Assembly: GCF_030756675.1 (NCBI RefSeq)
Contig: NZ_JAVBXD010000010.1
Location: forward strand, 58,575 to 122,574
Source: Bacillus multifaciens
GTDB lineage: Bacteria; Bacillota; Bacilli; Bacillales; Bacillaceae_G
Reading direction: 5' to 3'
Length of the DNA: 64,000 bases
Shown here: positions 36,893 to 46,000 of the stretch, piece by piece
Numbering within the stretch: the stretch's first letter is position 1
How the letters are laid out: each line of letters begins with the position of its first letter
Position numbers and translations under genes: made by a program
The notes under the pieces: generated by a model
What the model was told of the DNA's origin: nothing
Seen by the model: the letters and a program-made list of their open reading frames with translations, nothing else
Databases searched by the model: none

Positions 36893-39001
36893 TTAATCAT
36901 CTATCCTTTCTTCGTATAACTCTTTTGGAATTTGTTGAATTAAAGGTGAACATGTCCCCGAATAAAAAATCCATAAATCATGTAGGGAGCGAGTACACCC
37001 GACATATAACAATTTCGCATCTTGTTTTGTTTGTTTATAATGTGTTGCATCTACATCCATCAGTAATACTGCATCGAATTCTAATCCTTTCGCTAAATAA
37101 ACAGGAACGACTGAAATACCACCTTCATATTTACTTTGATTCGCTTCTATAATATTTGCAGAAATACCAGCTTCAGTGAGTTTTTCATATATCTCACGGC
37201 ATTCTTCCTCTGTACGTCCGATAATCGCAATCGTTTTTACACTTTGTTCTCGCAAAGTCTTTACAGTAGATAAAATGGATTGCAATTGATCATTTGTTGA
37301 AACAACTTTTATACTTTCACCGCTGCGAAATACTGGATTAGCAAGACCTACTGGAATATTTGCCGTTTGAATGACTTCATTTGCAAAATAAATAATTTCT
37401 TTTGTTGACCGATAACTTCTCGTTAATTCAAAGTACTGTGCATTGTGATCAAATACATCTTGAAACTGATTCCAATCGTCAATACCTTGATATTCATGAA
37501 TCGCTTGTGATAAATCACCTAAAATAGTAAAAGAATTACCAAGTGTTATTTCTTTTAAAATGGAAAGTTGAAATGGTGAGAAATCTTGCGCTTCATCAAT
37601 TACAACATGATGAAATTTCTGTCCAATCTTTATGCCCTCTAGATAGTGATGAATATAAATGAGCGGTGCTAAATCTTCTAGTGACACTTCTTTTTTTCGG
37701 CAGTTTTTTGCTGTTTCTTGTACGAGTTCAGCTGGCAACACACTTAAAATATCATCTTGTTTCATTAACATACTGTAAAAGGATAATGCAGTCATCTTCG
37801 ACCAACACTTTAAATAACTGTTCAATCTTTGCGTTGCTTGTTTTTTAAGTTGCTTCTTTTTATTTGCGTCTGAAACCATCTTAAGTTCCATCTCAATCCA
37901 ACGCTTCATACGAGCTACGATTCGCTCTCTTCGCTTTCCAACTGGATAGTGTTTATATTCTGTTTCAAACCATTGCTGAATTACCTTTCCTTGTAATACG
38001 GAACCATCCCAAGGTTCAAAATCTTTCGTTAGCACTATGCTTTTCTCGTAGTTGGACAAACTTTGCTTAATAAATAGTTGAAACTCAATTGATCCTTTTA
38101 ATTTTCCAGCCATAATCTCATGCTTGTTTTTATGAATGGAGAACGCTTGTTGAAGTTGTTTATCAGTATTCTTTACAAAAACACTATTTTCTAAAGTATG
38201 TAATGCCCAGTCTTGAAACGTAGTTTGATAAATATCACCAACACCGAGCTCTGGTAACACACTGGAAATATAATCGAGAAATATACTGTTTGGTGCAAAA
38301 ACAATCATTTTCTCAGCCTTGAGCTGCTCTTGATATTGATAAATTAAAAAGGCAAGACGATGCAGAGCAATCGTTGTTTTTCCGCTCCCTGCAACACCTT
38401 GAATAATAAGAGGAACATTTTTTTCAGCACGGATAATATCATTTTGTTCTGCTTGAATTGTTGAAACAATATCCTTTAATTTGTTATCTTTATTTTCCCC
38501 TAAACGATAGAGAAGAAAATCATCTGCTAGTGACAGATCCTCGCTTCCCCTTACATATGTATCTACAACACGTTCGAGTATTTGCTTCCTAACAGCAATG
38601 TTGCGTTTTAGGTAAACAACTCCTTCAACGATTCCTTCAGGAGAATCATAAAAAGCCGCATCTTCTCCTCCTGTAAATGAATAAAACATACTGGCAACAG
38701 GCGCCCGCCAATCAACAACGATTGGTTGCTGCGTTTCTTCATCAGAAGCACCAACTTTCCCAATATAAACAGGTGCTGGCTGCGCATGTCCCTCTTCTTG
38801 AAAATCTAATCGTCCAAAATAAGGTTCTTCACTGGCAATGCGAAGTCTTTGACGACTAGATTCTCGCATCGTTTCAAGCACTTGTTCTGTAAAATTTTCT
38901 CCGTGATAAACCGGGATACTCTCTAGTTTCTTCAATTGGTCATTAATTTTCGAAAGCGTACGATTTAATTTCTCTAACTCTAGTTCATAAATGTCACTCA
39001 T
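36893..39001 (-). CDS. helD: RNA polymerase recycling ATPase HelD
   Basis: The start is the ATG at 39001 (MSDIYELELEKLNRTLSKIN), after GGGAGGGG; the six codons before it are the ribosome site. 702 residues. An N-terminal coiled coil (1-60) inserts in the RNAP secondary channel. The UvrD/Rep-like core has the Walker A GVAGSGKTTIALHRLAF, VVIDEAQDFSPFQLSIL and TRSYRSTKEIIYFANEV. Class I HelD of Firmicutes releases stalled RNAP and is linked to rifamycin tolerance in some species. An rph gene lies about 6 kb away. Confidence 0.92.
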   Translation of the reverse strand: MSDIYELELEKLNRTLSKINDQLKKLESIPVYHGENFTEQVLETMRESSRQRLRIASEEPYFGRLDFQEEGHAQPAPVYIGKVGASDEETQQPIVVDWRAPVASMFYSFTGGEDAAFYDSPEGIVEGVVYLKRNIAVRKQILERVVDTYVRGSEDLSLADDFLLYRLGENKDNKLKDIVSTIQAEQNDIIRAEKNVPLIIQGVAGSGKTTIALHRLAFLIYQYQEQLKAEKMIVFAPNSIFLDYISSVLPELGVGDIYQTTFQDWALHTLENSVFVKNTDKQLQQAFSIHKNKHEIMAGKLKGSIEFQLFIKQSLSNYEKSIVLTKDFEPWDGSVLQGKVIQQWFETEYKHYPVGKRRERIVARMKRWIEMELKMVSDANKKKQLKKQATQRLNSYLKCWSKMTALSFYSMLMKQDDILSVLPAELVQETAKNCRKKEVSLEDLAPLIYIHHYLEGIKIGQKFHHVVIDEAQDFSPFQLSILKEITLGNSFTILGDLSQAIHEYQGIDDWNQFQDVFDHNAQYFELTRSYRSTKEIIYFANEVIQTANIPVGLANPVFRSGESIKVVSTNDQLQSILSTVKTLREQSVKTIAIIGRTEEECREIYEKLTEAGISANIIEANQSKYEGGISVVPVYLAKGLEFDAVLLMDVDATHYKQTKQDAKLLYVGCTRSLHDLWIFYSGTCSPLIQQIPKELYEERIDD

Positions 39002-39301
39002 TTTAGAATCCCCTCCCATTCGTCGGAATTTTCAGTCGAAGTTTAATTGTATTGAAAGTGAATCCTATAAGTCAAGTGGTTATAAAAAATTCACAAAAAA
39101 ATCCACATGAAATTTCTAATCCATGCTGATGAAGAAAATTGTTCTTTTAGGTGCCTCCTTACATGTCCATCAACTAAAAAATAGGTAGCACCTATCACCA
39201 TCAATCTAAGATTATAAAGTATCCCCAAAACAAATTTTTTCTCTCTATATTTATTTATGAGAATTAAATTCATTTTTTGGCTTTGAGGAACAATCAATTT
39301 T

Positions 39302-40288
39302 TCACTTACATGCAGGAATTACATACTTACCAAATAAGTCTAGGGATGAAAGTACTTTATGATGTTCTAATCCACCAAAATTCATTACTGCCATAAAATT
39401 CGTAACACCTATTTCCCTGTAGGACTGAATTTGTTTAATAACTTCATTAGGACTTCCTATTACTGGATTGAATTTATGTTTAAGATCTTCATATGAGATA
39501 TTCGTCCCACGCGGAGTATTCATAAATAGTTGATAAGGATATTTTGCATTGGATTCAGCAAATGCATATGTTTCACCAACATGAACATGAAATGCAACAG
39601 GGATTTCCAACTCTTCTGGATTACCGTATCCTGACTTTAGATACGTATTCTTGTAAGTATCAATCAGCTTTGCTAATTCATCTCGTGATTTACTAAACCC
39701 AAGCCCCATGAACTTGTTTCCCATACTGGCAACATGACTAACACCTTTTTCACTAGAGGTTGCAATCCAGTGAGGCGGAAACGGAGCTTGTGTTGGCTGA
39801 ACATTAAGCCTAAGGTCTTTGTATTGAAAAAATTTCCCTTGATGAGAAAAAAGCTTTCCTGACCATGCCTTACGTAACACTTCTAGAGACTCGTTAAAAC
39901 GCTCAGTTTTGTCCTCCAATGAAATATTATAACCATCAAATTCCTTCTGTGCATATCCACTACCTAACCCCAAATCTAATCTTCCATTTGATAAAAGATC
40001 AACCATCGCATAATCTTCAGCAACTCGTATAGGGTTGTGTAATGGAAGTACTGAAACACCCACACCAAGACGAATTCTATTCGTCCTTTGAGATACCGCA
40101 GCGAGCAGAACTGCTGGAGAGGGATTAATGCCAAAATCTGAGAAATGATGTTCTGCAAACCATACCCCATCAAAATTCATTTCTTCAGCCCGAACGGCTT
40201 GCTCCAATACCTCATTATAGAATTGTCCAGGAGTTCGAGGAAGTTGATTGGGGTAATTATCAAATATTGTTAATGTGCTAAATTTCAT
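39302..40288 (-). CDS. LLM-class flavin-dependent oxidoreductase
   Basis: 328 residues, bacterial luciferase-like fold. FDGVWFAEHHFSDFGINPSP near the N-terminus, TNRIRLGVGVSVLPLHNPIR, EDYAMVDLLSNGRLDLGLGS and IATSSEKGVSHVASMG match the LLM family. It would use FMNH2 to oxidise an unknown substrate. AGGAGCGA precedes the ATG. It lies 90 bp downstream of a small RHH-like protein gene on the same strand, so the two may be cotranscribed. Confidence 0.9.
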   Translation of the reverse strand: MKFSTLTIFDNYPNQLPRTPGQFYNEVLEQAVRAEEMNFDGVWFAEHHFSDFGINPSPAVLLAAVSQRTNRIRLGVGVSVLPLHNPIRVAEDYAMVDLLSNGRLDLGLGSGYAQKEFDGYNISLEDKTERFNESLEVLRKAWSGKLFSHQGKFFQYKDLRLNVQPTQAPFPPHWIATSSEKGVSHVASMGNKFMGLGFSKSRDELAKLIDTYKNTYLKSGYGNPEELEIPVAFHVHVGETYAFAESNAKYPYQLFMNTPRGTNISYEDLKHKFNPVIGSPNEVIKQIQSYREIGVTNFMAVMNFGGLEHHKVLSSLDLFGKYVIPACK

Positions 40289-40379
40289 TTCATATCGCTC
40301 CTGATAATTTTATTTAGTTTCTTTACTTCATGGATTTCTTACAAAAATCTAGATGGTACTGTATTTGAAAATAATCATT

Positions 40380-40667
40380 CTAGTTTTCCGAATCATTCCA
40401 CTGACGACTTATTTCTAGACCATAATCCATATCGTAAACTTCTTTTATAGCTTTAACTTTTTCAAGACTTTCCTCGCTAAACACAGGTTTGTTTTCAAAA
40501 GAATGAAGAACTATTCTTTCAAGAAGAACTCCTAGTGAAATATCATGATACTCTGCCATTGCTTTCAAAACTTTTACCATTCTTTTTTCCATCCTAATTC
40601 CAGTTTGTACACGTTCAACTTTAATTTTTTGATCTTTTCCATTCATTTGTTTATTATGTTGTTTCAT
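40380..40667 (-). CDS. Small basic protein, possible ribbon-helix-helix
   Basis: 95 residues. The central part VERVQTGIRMEKRMVKVLKA followed by MAEYHDISLGVLLERIVLHS has the strand-helix-helix rhythm of RHH DNA-binding proteins (a G-I-R-M-E-K-R strand, then two helices). The N-terminus is basic and the C-terminus acidic. GAAGGATG precedes the ATG. It could be a regulator of the LLM oxidoreductase gene just downstream; no direct evidence. Confidence 0.65.
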   Translation of the reverse strand: MKQHNKQMNGKDQKIKVERVQTGIRMEKRMVKVLKAMAEYHDISLGVLLERIVLHSFENKPVFSEESLEKVKAIKEVYDMDYGLEISRQWNDSEN

Positions 40668-40800
40668 AATTTCACATCCTTCTCGTCAAAAATTCTATTT
40701 TGTTACCTATATAACAATGTACCATTATAACAATATTACGTGTTTTGTCAACTGTGGCATTTATCGATTTAACATAATAGTAATTTCTATCCATATAATA

Positions 40801-40910
40801 AAAAAAACGCTATTCTGTTTACAGAAATATACAAAAGGGATAGCGTTTTTGATATGAATTTATCGATTTCTGATGAACTAGAATTAGTTTCTAAAGAATT
40901 GCAACGATAT
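40801..40910 (+). pseudogene. IS231 5' end relic with transposase N-terminus
   Basis: The hairpin AACGCTAT...ATAGCGTT (40805-40848) is followed by ATGAAT; after a one-base insertion the frame continues LSISDELELVSKELQRYDTF, resembling the IS231 transposase N-terminus (MNLSIxDELxLxxEEL). Similarity ends after about 20 codons. Such a hairpin over the start of IS231 transposase genes limits translation from outside transcripts. Confidence 0.6.
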
Positions 40911-40986
40911 GATACCTTTATTTATTTCTACCCAAATAGAGAAAAATACTTTTCAAATTCACCTTCAAAAATCATTATCAAAAACA

Positions 40987-41030
40987 AAATGCCATAACAT
41001 ATTAGTCATATATAATATGTTATGGCATTT
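40987..41030. terminator. Hairpin, possible bidirectional terminator
   Basis: AAATGCCATAACATATTA (40987-41004) pairs perfectly with TAATATGTTATGGCATTT (41013-41030). Confidence 0.65.
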
Positions 41031-41153
41031 ATATTTTAAGTTTTTTTGAATTTAGGTAGTGATAACATGCAAACAATCACCTTTATACGATATAATTGGA
41101 TTACTAAATATTTTCTTATTATTAAAGGATCACCTTCTCAAAATAGAATAGTT

Positions 41154-41189
41154 AAAAGGCGTATTCCATAAACAGGATACGCCTTTTTT
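41154..41189 (+). terminator. Hairpin terminator
   Basis: AAAAGGCGTATTCC (41154-41167) pairs with GGATACGCCTTTTTT (41175-41189), ending in a T-run. No intact plus-strand gene precedes it now, so it may belong to a lost gene. Confidence 0.7.
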
Positions 41190-41226
41190 ATTTCATTGTT
41201 ACTATAACAAAAACAATTCCTTATCA

Positions 41227-41438
41227 CTAATTAAATTTAGAAAGAGTGAATTTGGCTGTAAAATTCATTTTCTTAATAAATGAAGGATTCACCCCTGCTT
41301 GAATTTGTACAGAAGTATTACCGTCTTTTTGCGCTTTGAATACGCTCCCATAAGGTGAATTAGCATTGTATGTACCAATTACTTAATTGTCCACATCAAA
41401 GACTGTATAAGAAATCGGGAATCCTGAATTTTTAAGGA
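41227..41438 (-). pseudogene. Fragment of a secreted-protein-like gene with in-frame stop
   Basis: The minus strand reads NSGFPISYTVFDVDN, a TAA stop, then VIGTYNANSPYGSVFKAQKD, GNTSVQIQAGVNPSFIKKMN and FTAKFTLSKFN before a TAG. It looks like the beta-rich C-terminal part of a small exported protein. No start or upstream part is present. I do not recognise the family. Confidence 0.55.
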
Positions 41439-41452
41439 GCTAAGTTAGTTTA

Positions 41453-41923
41453 CTAATTCTTTACTCCTGTATGTTCAATGATACGCTTCATTGCTTGAAT
41501 TTGCCCTAAGTGATTTGCTTCATGCATTAATGTAAGCCCGGCTAATTCCCCAAAGGTTTCAAGTCCCATAAATGGTTTTTCCAGCGTTTCATTTAACCGT
41601 TCAGCAGGAATTTGTTGAAGACGTACTAACTGATCTTTCAACTCTATAATAAGTTTATCTACAGTAGGTACATCTTCTTCCCAATCAGCCGGCTTTGTAC
41701 CGTTTCCAAATAATTCGATATAATTTGCGGGAAGATGGGTCGTTTTATGTGGAAAGCCAAGCATAAACTGTTCAGCAACCGTTAATACATGGCCAATATG
41801 CCATTGGATCGTGTTGTTAAAACCGTCTGGCTGCACATTTACGATATCCTTCGAAAGTGATTCTACGTTTTTAATAAAATAACCTCTTGTCATCTTAAAT
41901 TGTTTAAATACTAGTTTATCCAT
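41453..41923 (-). CDS. DinB family protein
   Basis: 156 residues, four-helix DinB/YfiT fold. The metal-binding histidines appear in NTIQWHIGHVLTVAEQFMLG and LTLMHEANHLGQIQAMKRII. Such proteins include thiol-dependent S-transferases (bacillithiol-linked) and damage-induced proteins. GGGGAGTAAGGT precedes the ATG. It stands alone next to a repeat element. Confidence 0.87.
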   Translation of the reverse strand: MDKLVFKQFKMTRGYFIKNVESLSKDIVNVQPDGFNNTIQWHIGHVLTVAEQFMLGFPHKTTHLPANYIELFGNGTKPADWEEDVPTVDKLIIELKDQLVRLQQIPAERLNETLEKPFMGLETFGELAGLTLMHEANHLGQIQAMKRIIEHTGVKN

Positions 41924-42008
41924 ACCTTACTCCCCTTTCAAATCTCTCTCATTCCTTAATATATGAAAAATCTAGATACATTAGAAGACATATAAAACAA
42001 ATATTGAT

Positions 42009-42210
42009 TCTATATGAATCCATTTTGATTTTCCGACATATAGATTGCTGCTATGCAGACAAAAAGGAGATTCCACTCGCTTTCTCCCTTTGTTTAAACT
42101 TCGCATGTGGCAGGAAAAGGCACTGACCGCTTCTATGCTTGGCCAGGCGCTCTCGTCCACCTAAAAAAGATGGTTTTATGTCGTTTTTTAAATTTCTATA
42201 TATATAGTCT
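42009..42210 (+). repeat. bcr1-like repeat, copy A
   Basis: About 200 bp starting TATATGAATCCATTTTGATT and ending with GTCGTTTTTTAAATTTCTAT. Core words shared with the other copies are CGACATATAGATTGCTGCTA, CTCGCTTTCTCCCTTTGTTT, CGCATGTGGCAGGAAAAGG and TTTTATGTCG. I take this to be the B. cereus group repeat bcr1. It lies between dinB and recQ, outside both coding regions. Confidence 0.8.
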
Positions 42211-42224
42211 TTACTATCACACTA

Positions 42225-44384
42225 CTATTTCTTCATTTGTAAATAAGCGCGAATCATAAAATAACTTATATAATCAGGAAGTTGTTCTTTAATAGCCTTC
42301 AGTCCACCATCAGCGTTCTCAATTGCGGTTGCAATTATAGATTCATATTCTTTCGGTACAAACCTTGGCCAATCTACGTCCATTCCTTCTTCAAAACAAC
42401 GAATTAGATGATTTTCTACAGTTTGCAAAGACAACTCACGTAGTTCAGCAATATGAGAAAGCTCTTTCTCTTGTTCATACATTTCATATGTTGCATGATG
42501 AGAATTTTTCATTGCTTTTTTTGACTGCTTACGTTCAGTTATAACTTCGGTCTTAATCATCGCTTCTATATCGGGATTCTGTTCGATAAAATTTGTGATA
42601 ACTTGCAAAAATACATTTCCATATTTATCAAGTTTATGCTCCCCAATTCCTTTTACCCCTAGCATTTCCTCTAATGTTTTCGGTAGTTTTGCACACATAT
42701 CTTGCAATGTTTGGTCAGAGAAAATAACAAATGGCGGTACTCCTTCTCCTTGGGCAATTTCTTTACGCACATGACGTAACTCTTCGAATAGTGGATGATC
42801 TTTCACTATTTGTTTTGTTTCTACTCTTTCTTTTTGGAAAATAAGTTGGTTCCCAAGTAAAACATCTTTTCCTTTTGCCGTTACTTTTAATGTTGGATAC
42901 GTACCATGTTCAACAGCAATGAGTTCTTCTGAGATTAAAAACTCAATGAAATCACTCACTTCTTTTACACTTTGATTTGACAGCAGCCCATACGTTGGTA
43001 ACGTGTGAAAATTAAATTCCATTACCTTTTTATTTTTCGATCCTGTTAATACTTGCGCAATCATTTGCTTACCGAAACGTTGATTTGTTCTAATCATGCA
43101 TGACAGTACCATTTGTGCTTCTTTTGTAACATCGACACTATTTCGATCGTCTGTACAATTGCCGCAGCGGCCGCAATCTTGTTTTGGCTCTTCCCCAAAA
43201 TATTGTAGAACGAATGATTGTAAGCAATTCTCTGTATGGCAATAATCTGTCATATGTTGCAATTTTTCTAATTCATTAGAAAATCGAGACGTTCCTGTTG
43301 ATTGATCAATTAAATAACGTTGTACTTGCACATCTTGCGGTGAATATAGCAAGATACATTCACTATCTAACCCATCACGTCCAGCACGTCCTGCTTCTTG
43401 ATAATAACTTTCCATGTTTTTTGGAAGTTGATAATGAATCACATACCGAATGTTCGATTTGTCAATTCCCATACCAAATGCCGATGTCGCAATCATTACA
43501 TTTACTTCGTCTCGTAAAAAACGTTCTTGCTGTTCATTTCGGTCATTATCACTCATACCAGCATGATAACGTGCGACCGAAACGTCTTCTTTATTTAATT
43601 TTTCATACAGCCCATCAACAACTTTACGCGTCGCTGCATAAATAATTCCCGCTTCTTTTTTGTTTTGACGAATATAACATGATAAAAAGGCATCACGGTC
43701 CTGTCCCTTTACAACGGAAAACGATAAATTTTCTCGTTCAAAAGTCGTCAAAATTGTATTCTGTTCTGCTATTCCTAAAGCGCTGCAAATATCTTGTCGT
43801 ACTTGGGGCGTTGCTGTTGCTGTCAATGCAAGTATGATTGGCTGAAATGGAAGATAATCAAGTACACGATGAATATGTAAATAGCTCGGACGAAAATCAT
43901 GTCCCCATTGCGAAATACAGTGTGCTTCATCAATTGCAATTAATGGGATCTTCATATCAATAAGTTGATCAATAAAATCAATTGAATCCAGACGCTCTGG
44001 TGCAATATATAACAATTTATAATGCCCCTGTTTCGCTAGTTGTATGCGCTGATTTGCTTCCGTAATTGAAATAGAACTGTTAATGTATGTTGCTGGAATA
44101 CCATTTTGAGTTAAGGTATCAACTTGATCTTTCATCAAAGAAATAAGTGGAGAAATAACTAATGTTGTTCCCTCTAACACTAATGCTGGAATTTGATAGC
44201 ATAAAGATTTTCCGCCGCCTGTTGGCATAATGCAAACGGTATCTCTTCCATCCAATATATTTTTAATCGTTTCATCCTGCCCTCTACGGAATGACGAGTA
44301 GCCAAAATAGGAAGCTAAAAGTTCTTGTGCTTTTGTAAACAAAAAAGATTCACCTGCTTTTCTTAGTCTTTCATCTATTAGCAT
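42225..44384 (-). CDS. recQ: ATP-dependent DNA helicase RecQ
   Basis: 719 residues. Walker A region TGGGKSLCYQIPAL, DEAHCISQWGHDFRPSYLHI for the DExH box, IATSAFGMGIDKSNIRYVIH, and QEAGRAGRDGLDSECIL for motif VI. The Zn-binding cysteines are in CHTENCLQSF and DCGRCGNCTDD, followed by the RQC winged helix, an HRDC domain (about 515-595) and a C-terminal helix-turn-helix (ELSHIAELRELSLQTVENHL) as in Bacillus RecQ. It unwinds 3'-5' in recombination and fork repair. A bcr1-like repeat lies right after its stop. Confidence 0.95.
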   Translation of the reverse strand: MLIDERLRKAGESFLFTKAQELLASYFGYSSFRRGQDETIKNILDGRDTVCIMPTGGGKSLCYQIPALVLEGTTLVISPLISLMKDQVDTLTQNGIPATYINSSISITEANQRIQLAKQGHYKLLYIAPERLDSIDFIDQLIDMKIPLIAIDEAHCISQWGHDFRPSYLHIHRVLDYLPFQPIILALTATATPQVRQDICSALGIAEQNTILTTFERENLSFSVVKGQDRDAFLSCYIRQNKKEAGIIYAATRKVVDGLYEKLNKEDVSVARYHAGMSDNDRNEQQERFLRDEVNVMIATSAFGMGIDKSNIRYVIHYQLPKNMESYYQEAGRAGRDGLDSECILLYSPQDVQVQRYLIDQSTGTSRFSNELEKLQHMTDYCHTENCLQSFVLQYFGEEPKQDCGRCGNCTDDRNSVDVTKEAQMVLSCMIRTNQRFGKQMIAQVLTGSKNKKVMEFNFHTLPTYGLLSNQSVKEVSDFIEFLISEELIAVEHGTYPTLKVTAKGKDVLLGNQLIFQKERVETKQIVKDHPLFEELRHVRKEIAQGEGVPPFVIFSDQTLQDMCAKLPKTLEEMLGVKGIGEHKLDKYGNVFLQVITNFIEQNPDIEAMIKTEVITERKQSKKAMKNSHHATYEMYEQEKELSHIAELRELSLQTVENHLIRCFEEGMDVDWPRFVPKEYESIIATAIENADGGLKAIKEQLPDYISYFMIRAYLQMKK

Positions 44385-44518
44385 TATATCATTAGTTAAA
44401 AGTCATTGTACTCTATACTTCTCCAATAAAATTAACAGATTCTTCTCTCAATCCACCTTCCCCCTTTACATTTAACATATATCGATATATTTTATTAGTA
44501 TCTTTTTGTATACTGGAT

Positions 44519-44621
44519 GAGACCCCACCTTAAAATTTGGCAAAGTAAAAGAAATTAGATGGGAGATATGCTACCCGTAAAAGCCCGATTAGTGAAGGCT
44601 GATTAAAGTTTCACTTTATAT
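44519..44621 (+). repeat. Deleted copy of the miniature element nested at 52134-52279
   Basis: GACCCCACCTTAAAATTTGG through CCCGTAAAAGCCCGATT to TGATTAAAGTTTCACTTTAT matches the complement of the element at 52134-52279, except that the internal CCCCCACTGATTA hairpin is missing. It ends 11 nt before the ribosome site of the next gene and so forms its leader. Confidence 0.75.
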
Positions 44622-44638
44622 TTATAGGAGGCAACACA

Positions 44639-45010
44639 TTGATAAACGCAATAGGTATCGCTTTTATTCTTTCTAATAAGCCTGAAAAGAAGAAAAAAGT
44701 TTATCTTAATGATAGATTTGCACTAATAGACGTATTTGAATCTAAAGATGTATATGATTCTGAAGGTAACCTACTAGTAGAGCTAACATGTAAATATAGC
44801 GTTTATTTAGATGAAAAATACTATTGTAAATCTCTTGAAGACTATACTGGACAAATATTCCCTTTCCTAAAGGAAAAAATCGGAAAAGGCCTTGTTAGAA
44901 ATTTAAATTATTACTCTTCACATATTGATATATACGATAAAAAACCACCAGTTAAAGAGATAAGAAATCTTATGGAGCAAGTGATAAACTATTACCAACA
45001 TTTAGAATAA
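44639..45010 (+). CDS. Hypothetical protein, 123 residues
   Basis: A TTG start follows TAGGAGGCAACACA, a good ribosome site. The protein begins MINAIGIAFILSNKPEKKKK and is soluble with alternating strands (KVYLNDRFALIDVFESKDVY; LLVELTCKYSVYLDEKYYCK). No family recognised. It is a single gene whose leader is a repeated element copy, which may supply its promoter. Confidence 0.65.
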   Translation: MINAIGIAFILSNKPEKKKKVYLNDRFALIDVFESKDVYDSEGNLLVELTCKYSVYLDEKYYCKSLEDYTGQIFPFLKEKIGKGLVRNLNYYSSHIDIYDKKPPVKEIRNLMEQVINYYQHLE

Positions 45011-45086
45011 AGGGGGATCCCTAATGCCCCTTTATTTTTCAATAACTACTTATTAATCTGCTTCATAAATTAAATTCTTTTACCTT

Positions 45087-45539
45087 TTACTGAATCTCGT
45101 TATGATTTTCAACTGCCTTATTCAGCCTCTGCATCATATATCCAATCCCTTTACAGCCTTCTAATGGATAAGAAATGATCTCTTCTGGATATAACTTTGT
45201 CACTACTTTTTTATGCTTCTTGCCTGCAAGCAGAACAATTTCATCAAAGCCTAGTAAGTCTTTATCAATCATCTGTTTTTTTAGTTGTTCTATACTAATA
45301 ATCTCACTACTTTTCGAATTAAAAGCAAGATTATAGTTTTCTTTCACTATATCGGTTGGCAGTAAAAATCCATGCTTTGCAGATAAAATAACCCAGTGTG
45401 TAAAAAATTGAGAAGCATACGCTTGGCACACTTTTCCGAATGGACTAATGTACACTTCTCTCGCTTCTGTCAGTCCCATATCAGGGCACTTATCCCAAAT
45501 CTTCTTTTTCCCACATGGAATTATACATAGTCTTTTCAT
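45087..45539 (-). CDS. DUF6884-like protein
   Basis: The likely start is the ATG at 45539 (MKRLCIIPCGKKKIWDKCPD), preceded by AAGAGGTA; an ATG ten codons upstream includes this site. 150 residues. The IPCGKKKIWD start, YISPFGKVCQAYA, WVILSAKHGFLLPTD and EIVLLAGKKHKKVV fit the DUF6884 family, related to DUF4433/DpdA-TGT-like folds that bind nucleic acid bases. Exact role unknown. It is a single gene. Confidence 0.75.
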   Translation of the reverse strand: MKRLCIIPCGKKKIWDKCPDMGLTEAREVYISPFGKVCQAYASQFFTHWVILSAKHGFLLPTDIVKENYNLAFNSKSSEIISIEQLKKQMIDKDLLGFDEIVLLAGKKHKKVVTKLYPEEIISYPLEGCKGIGYMMQRLNKAVENHNEIQ

Positions 45540-45628
45540 TGTTACATTCTTACCTCTTTTCTCTTTCAACCCTATATAATTTTCTTCATTTTTTCATTAT
45601 TATTTTTAAGAAATGACATAAGTAATTA

Positions 45629-45805
45629 TATGAATCCACTTTAATTTTTCGACATATAAGAATGCGGCTGTGCAGAAGAGCCTGCACTTGCTTTCTCCCT
45701 TTGTTTTACCTTGCGTGTGGCAGGAAAGGGCTACATGGCCAGATGCTCTCGCTCACCGAAAATGAATGGCTTTATGTCCGTTTTTTAATTTGGATTTATA
45801 TAGCA
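45629..45805 (+). repeat. bcr1-like repeat, copy B
   Basis: Starts ATATGAATCCACTTTAATTT and ends GTCCGTTTTTTAATTTGGAT. It shares the TCGACATATA, GCTTTCTCCCTTTGTTTTA and CGTGTGGCAGGAAAGGG words but has lost about 12 bp around the CTGACCGCTTCTATG part. The rest of the 430-bp gap up to ppaC holds only its terminator. Confidence 0.78.
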
Positions 45806-45944
45806 ATAAAATCATAGCATTTTTTATTCACAAATAAAAATATCAGGTTTTTCAATTCTCCCTACTCAAATTCCATCTTTCCTATATGAAACATTAAAAT
45901 AACAGACTTTAATATCCGAATTTTTATGCCTCCTAAAAACAAAA

Positions 45945-45980
45945 AAAGAACAAGTAGACTGTATATCTGCTTGTTCTTTC
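45945..45980 (-). terminator. Terminator of ppaC
   Basis: AAAGAACAAGTAGA pairs with TCTGCTTGTTCTTT around a short loop, about 20 nt after the stop; A-run on the left reads as Ts on the minus strand. Confidence 0.85.
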
Positions 45981-46000
45981 CTTTTCGTCCAAAGCTTCTC

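Noticed and set aside
39150-39200. IS231-like end CATGTCCATCAACTAAAAA near 39158
   Set aside because: Only about 14 bases resemble the IS231 repeat, no transposase sequence adjoins, and a nearby AGGTGC/GCACCT pairing could explain conservation. Too weak to call.
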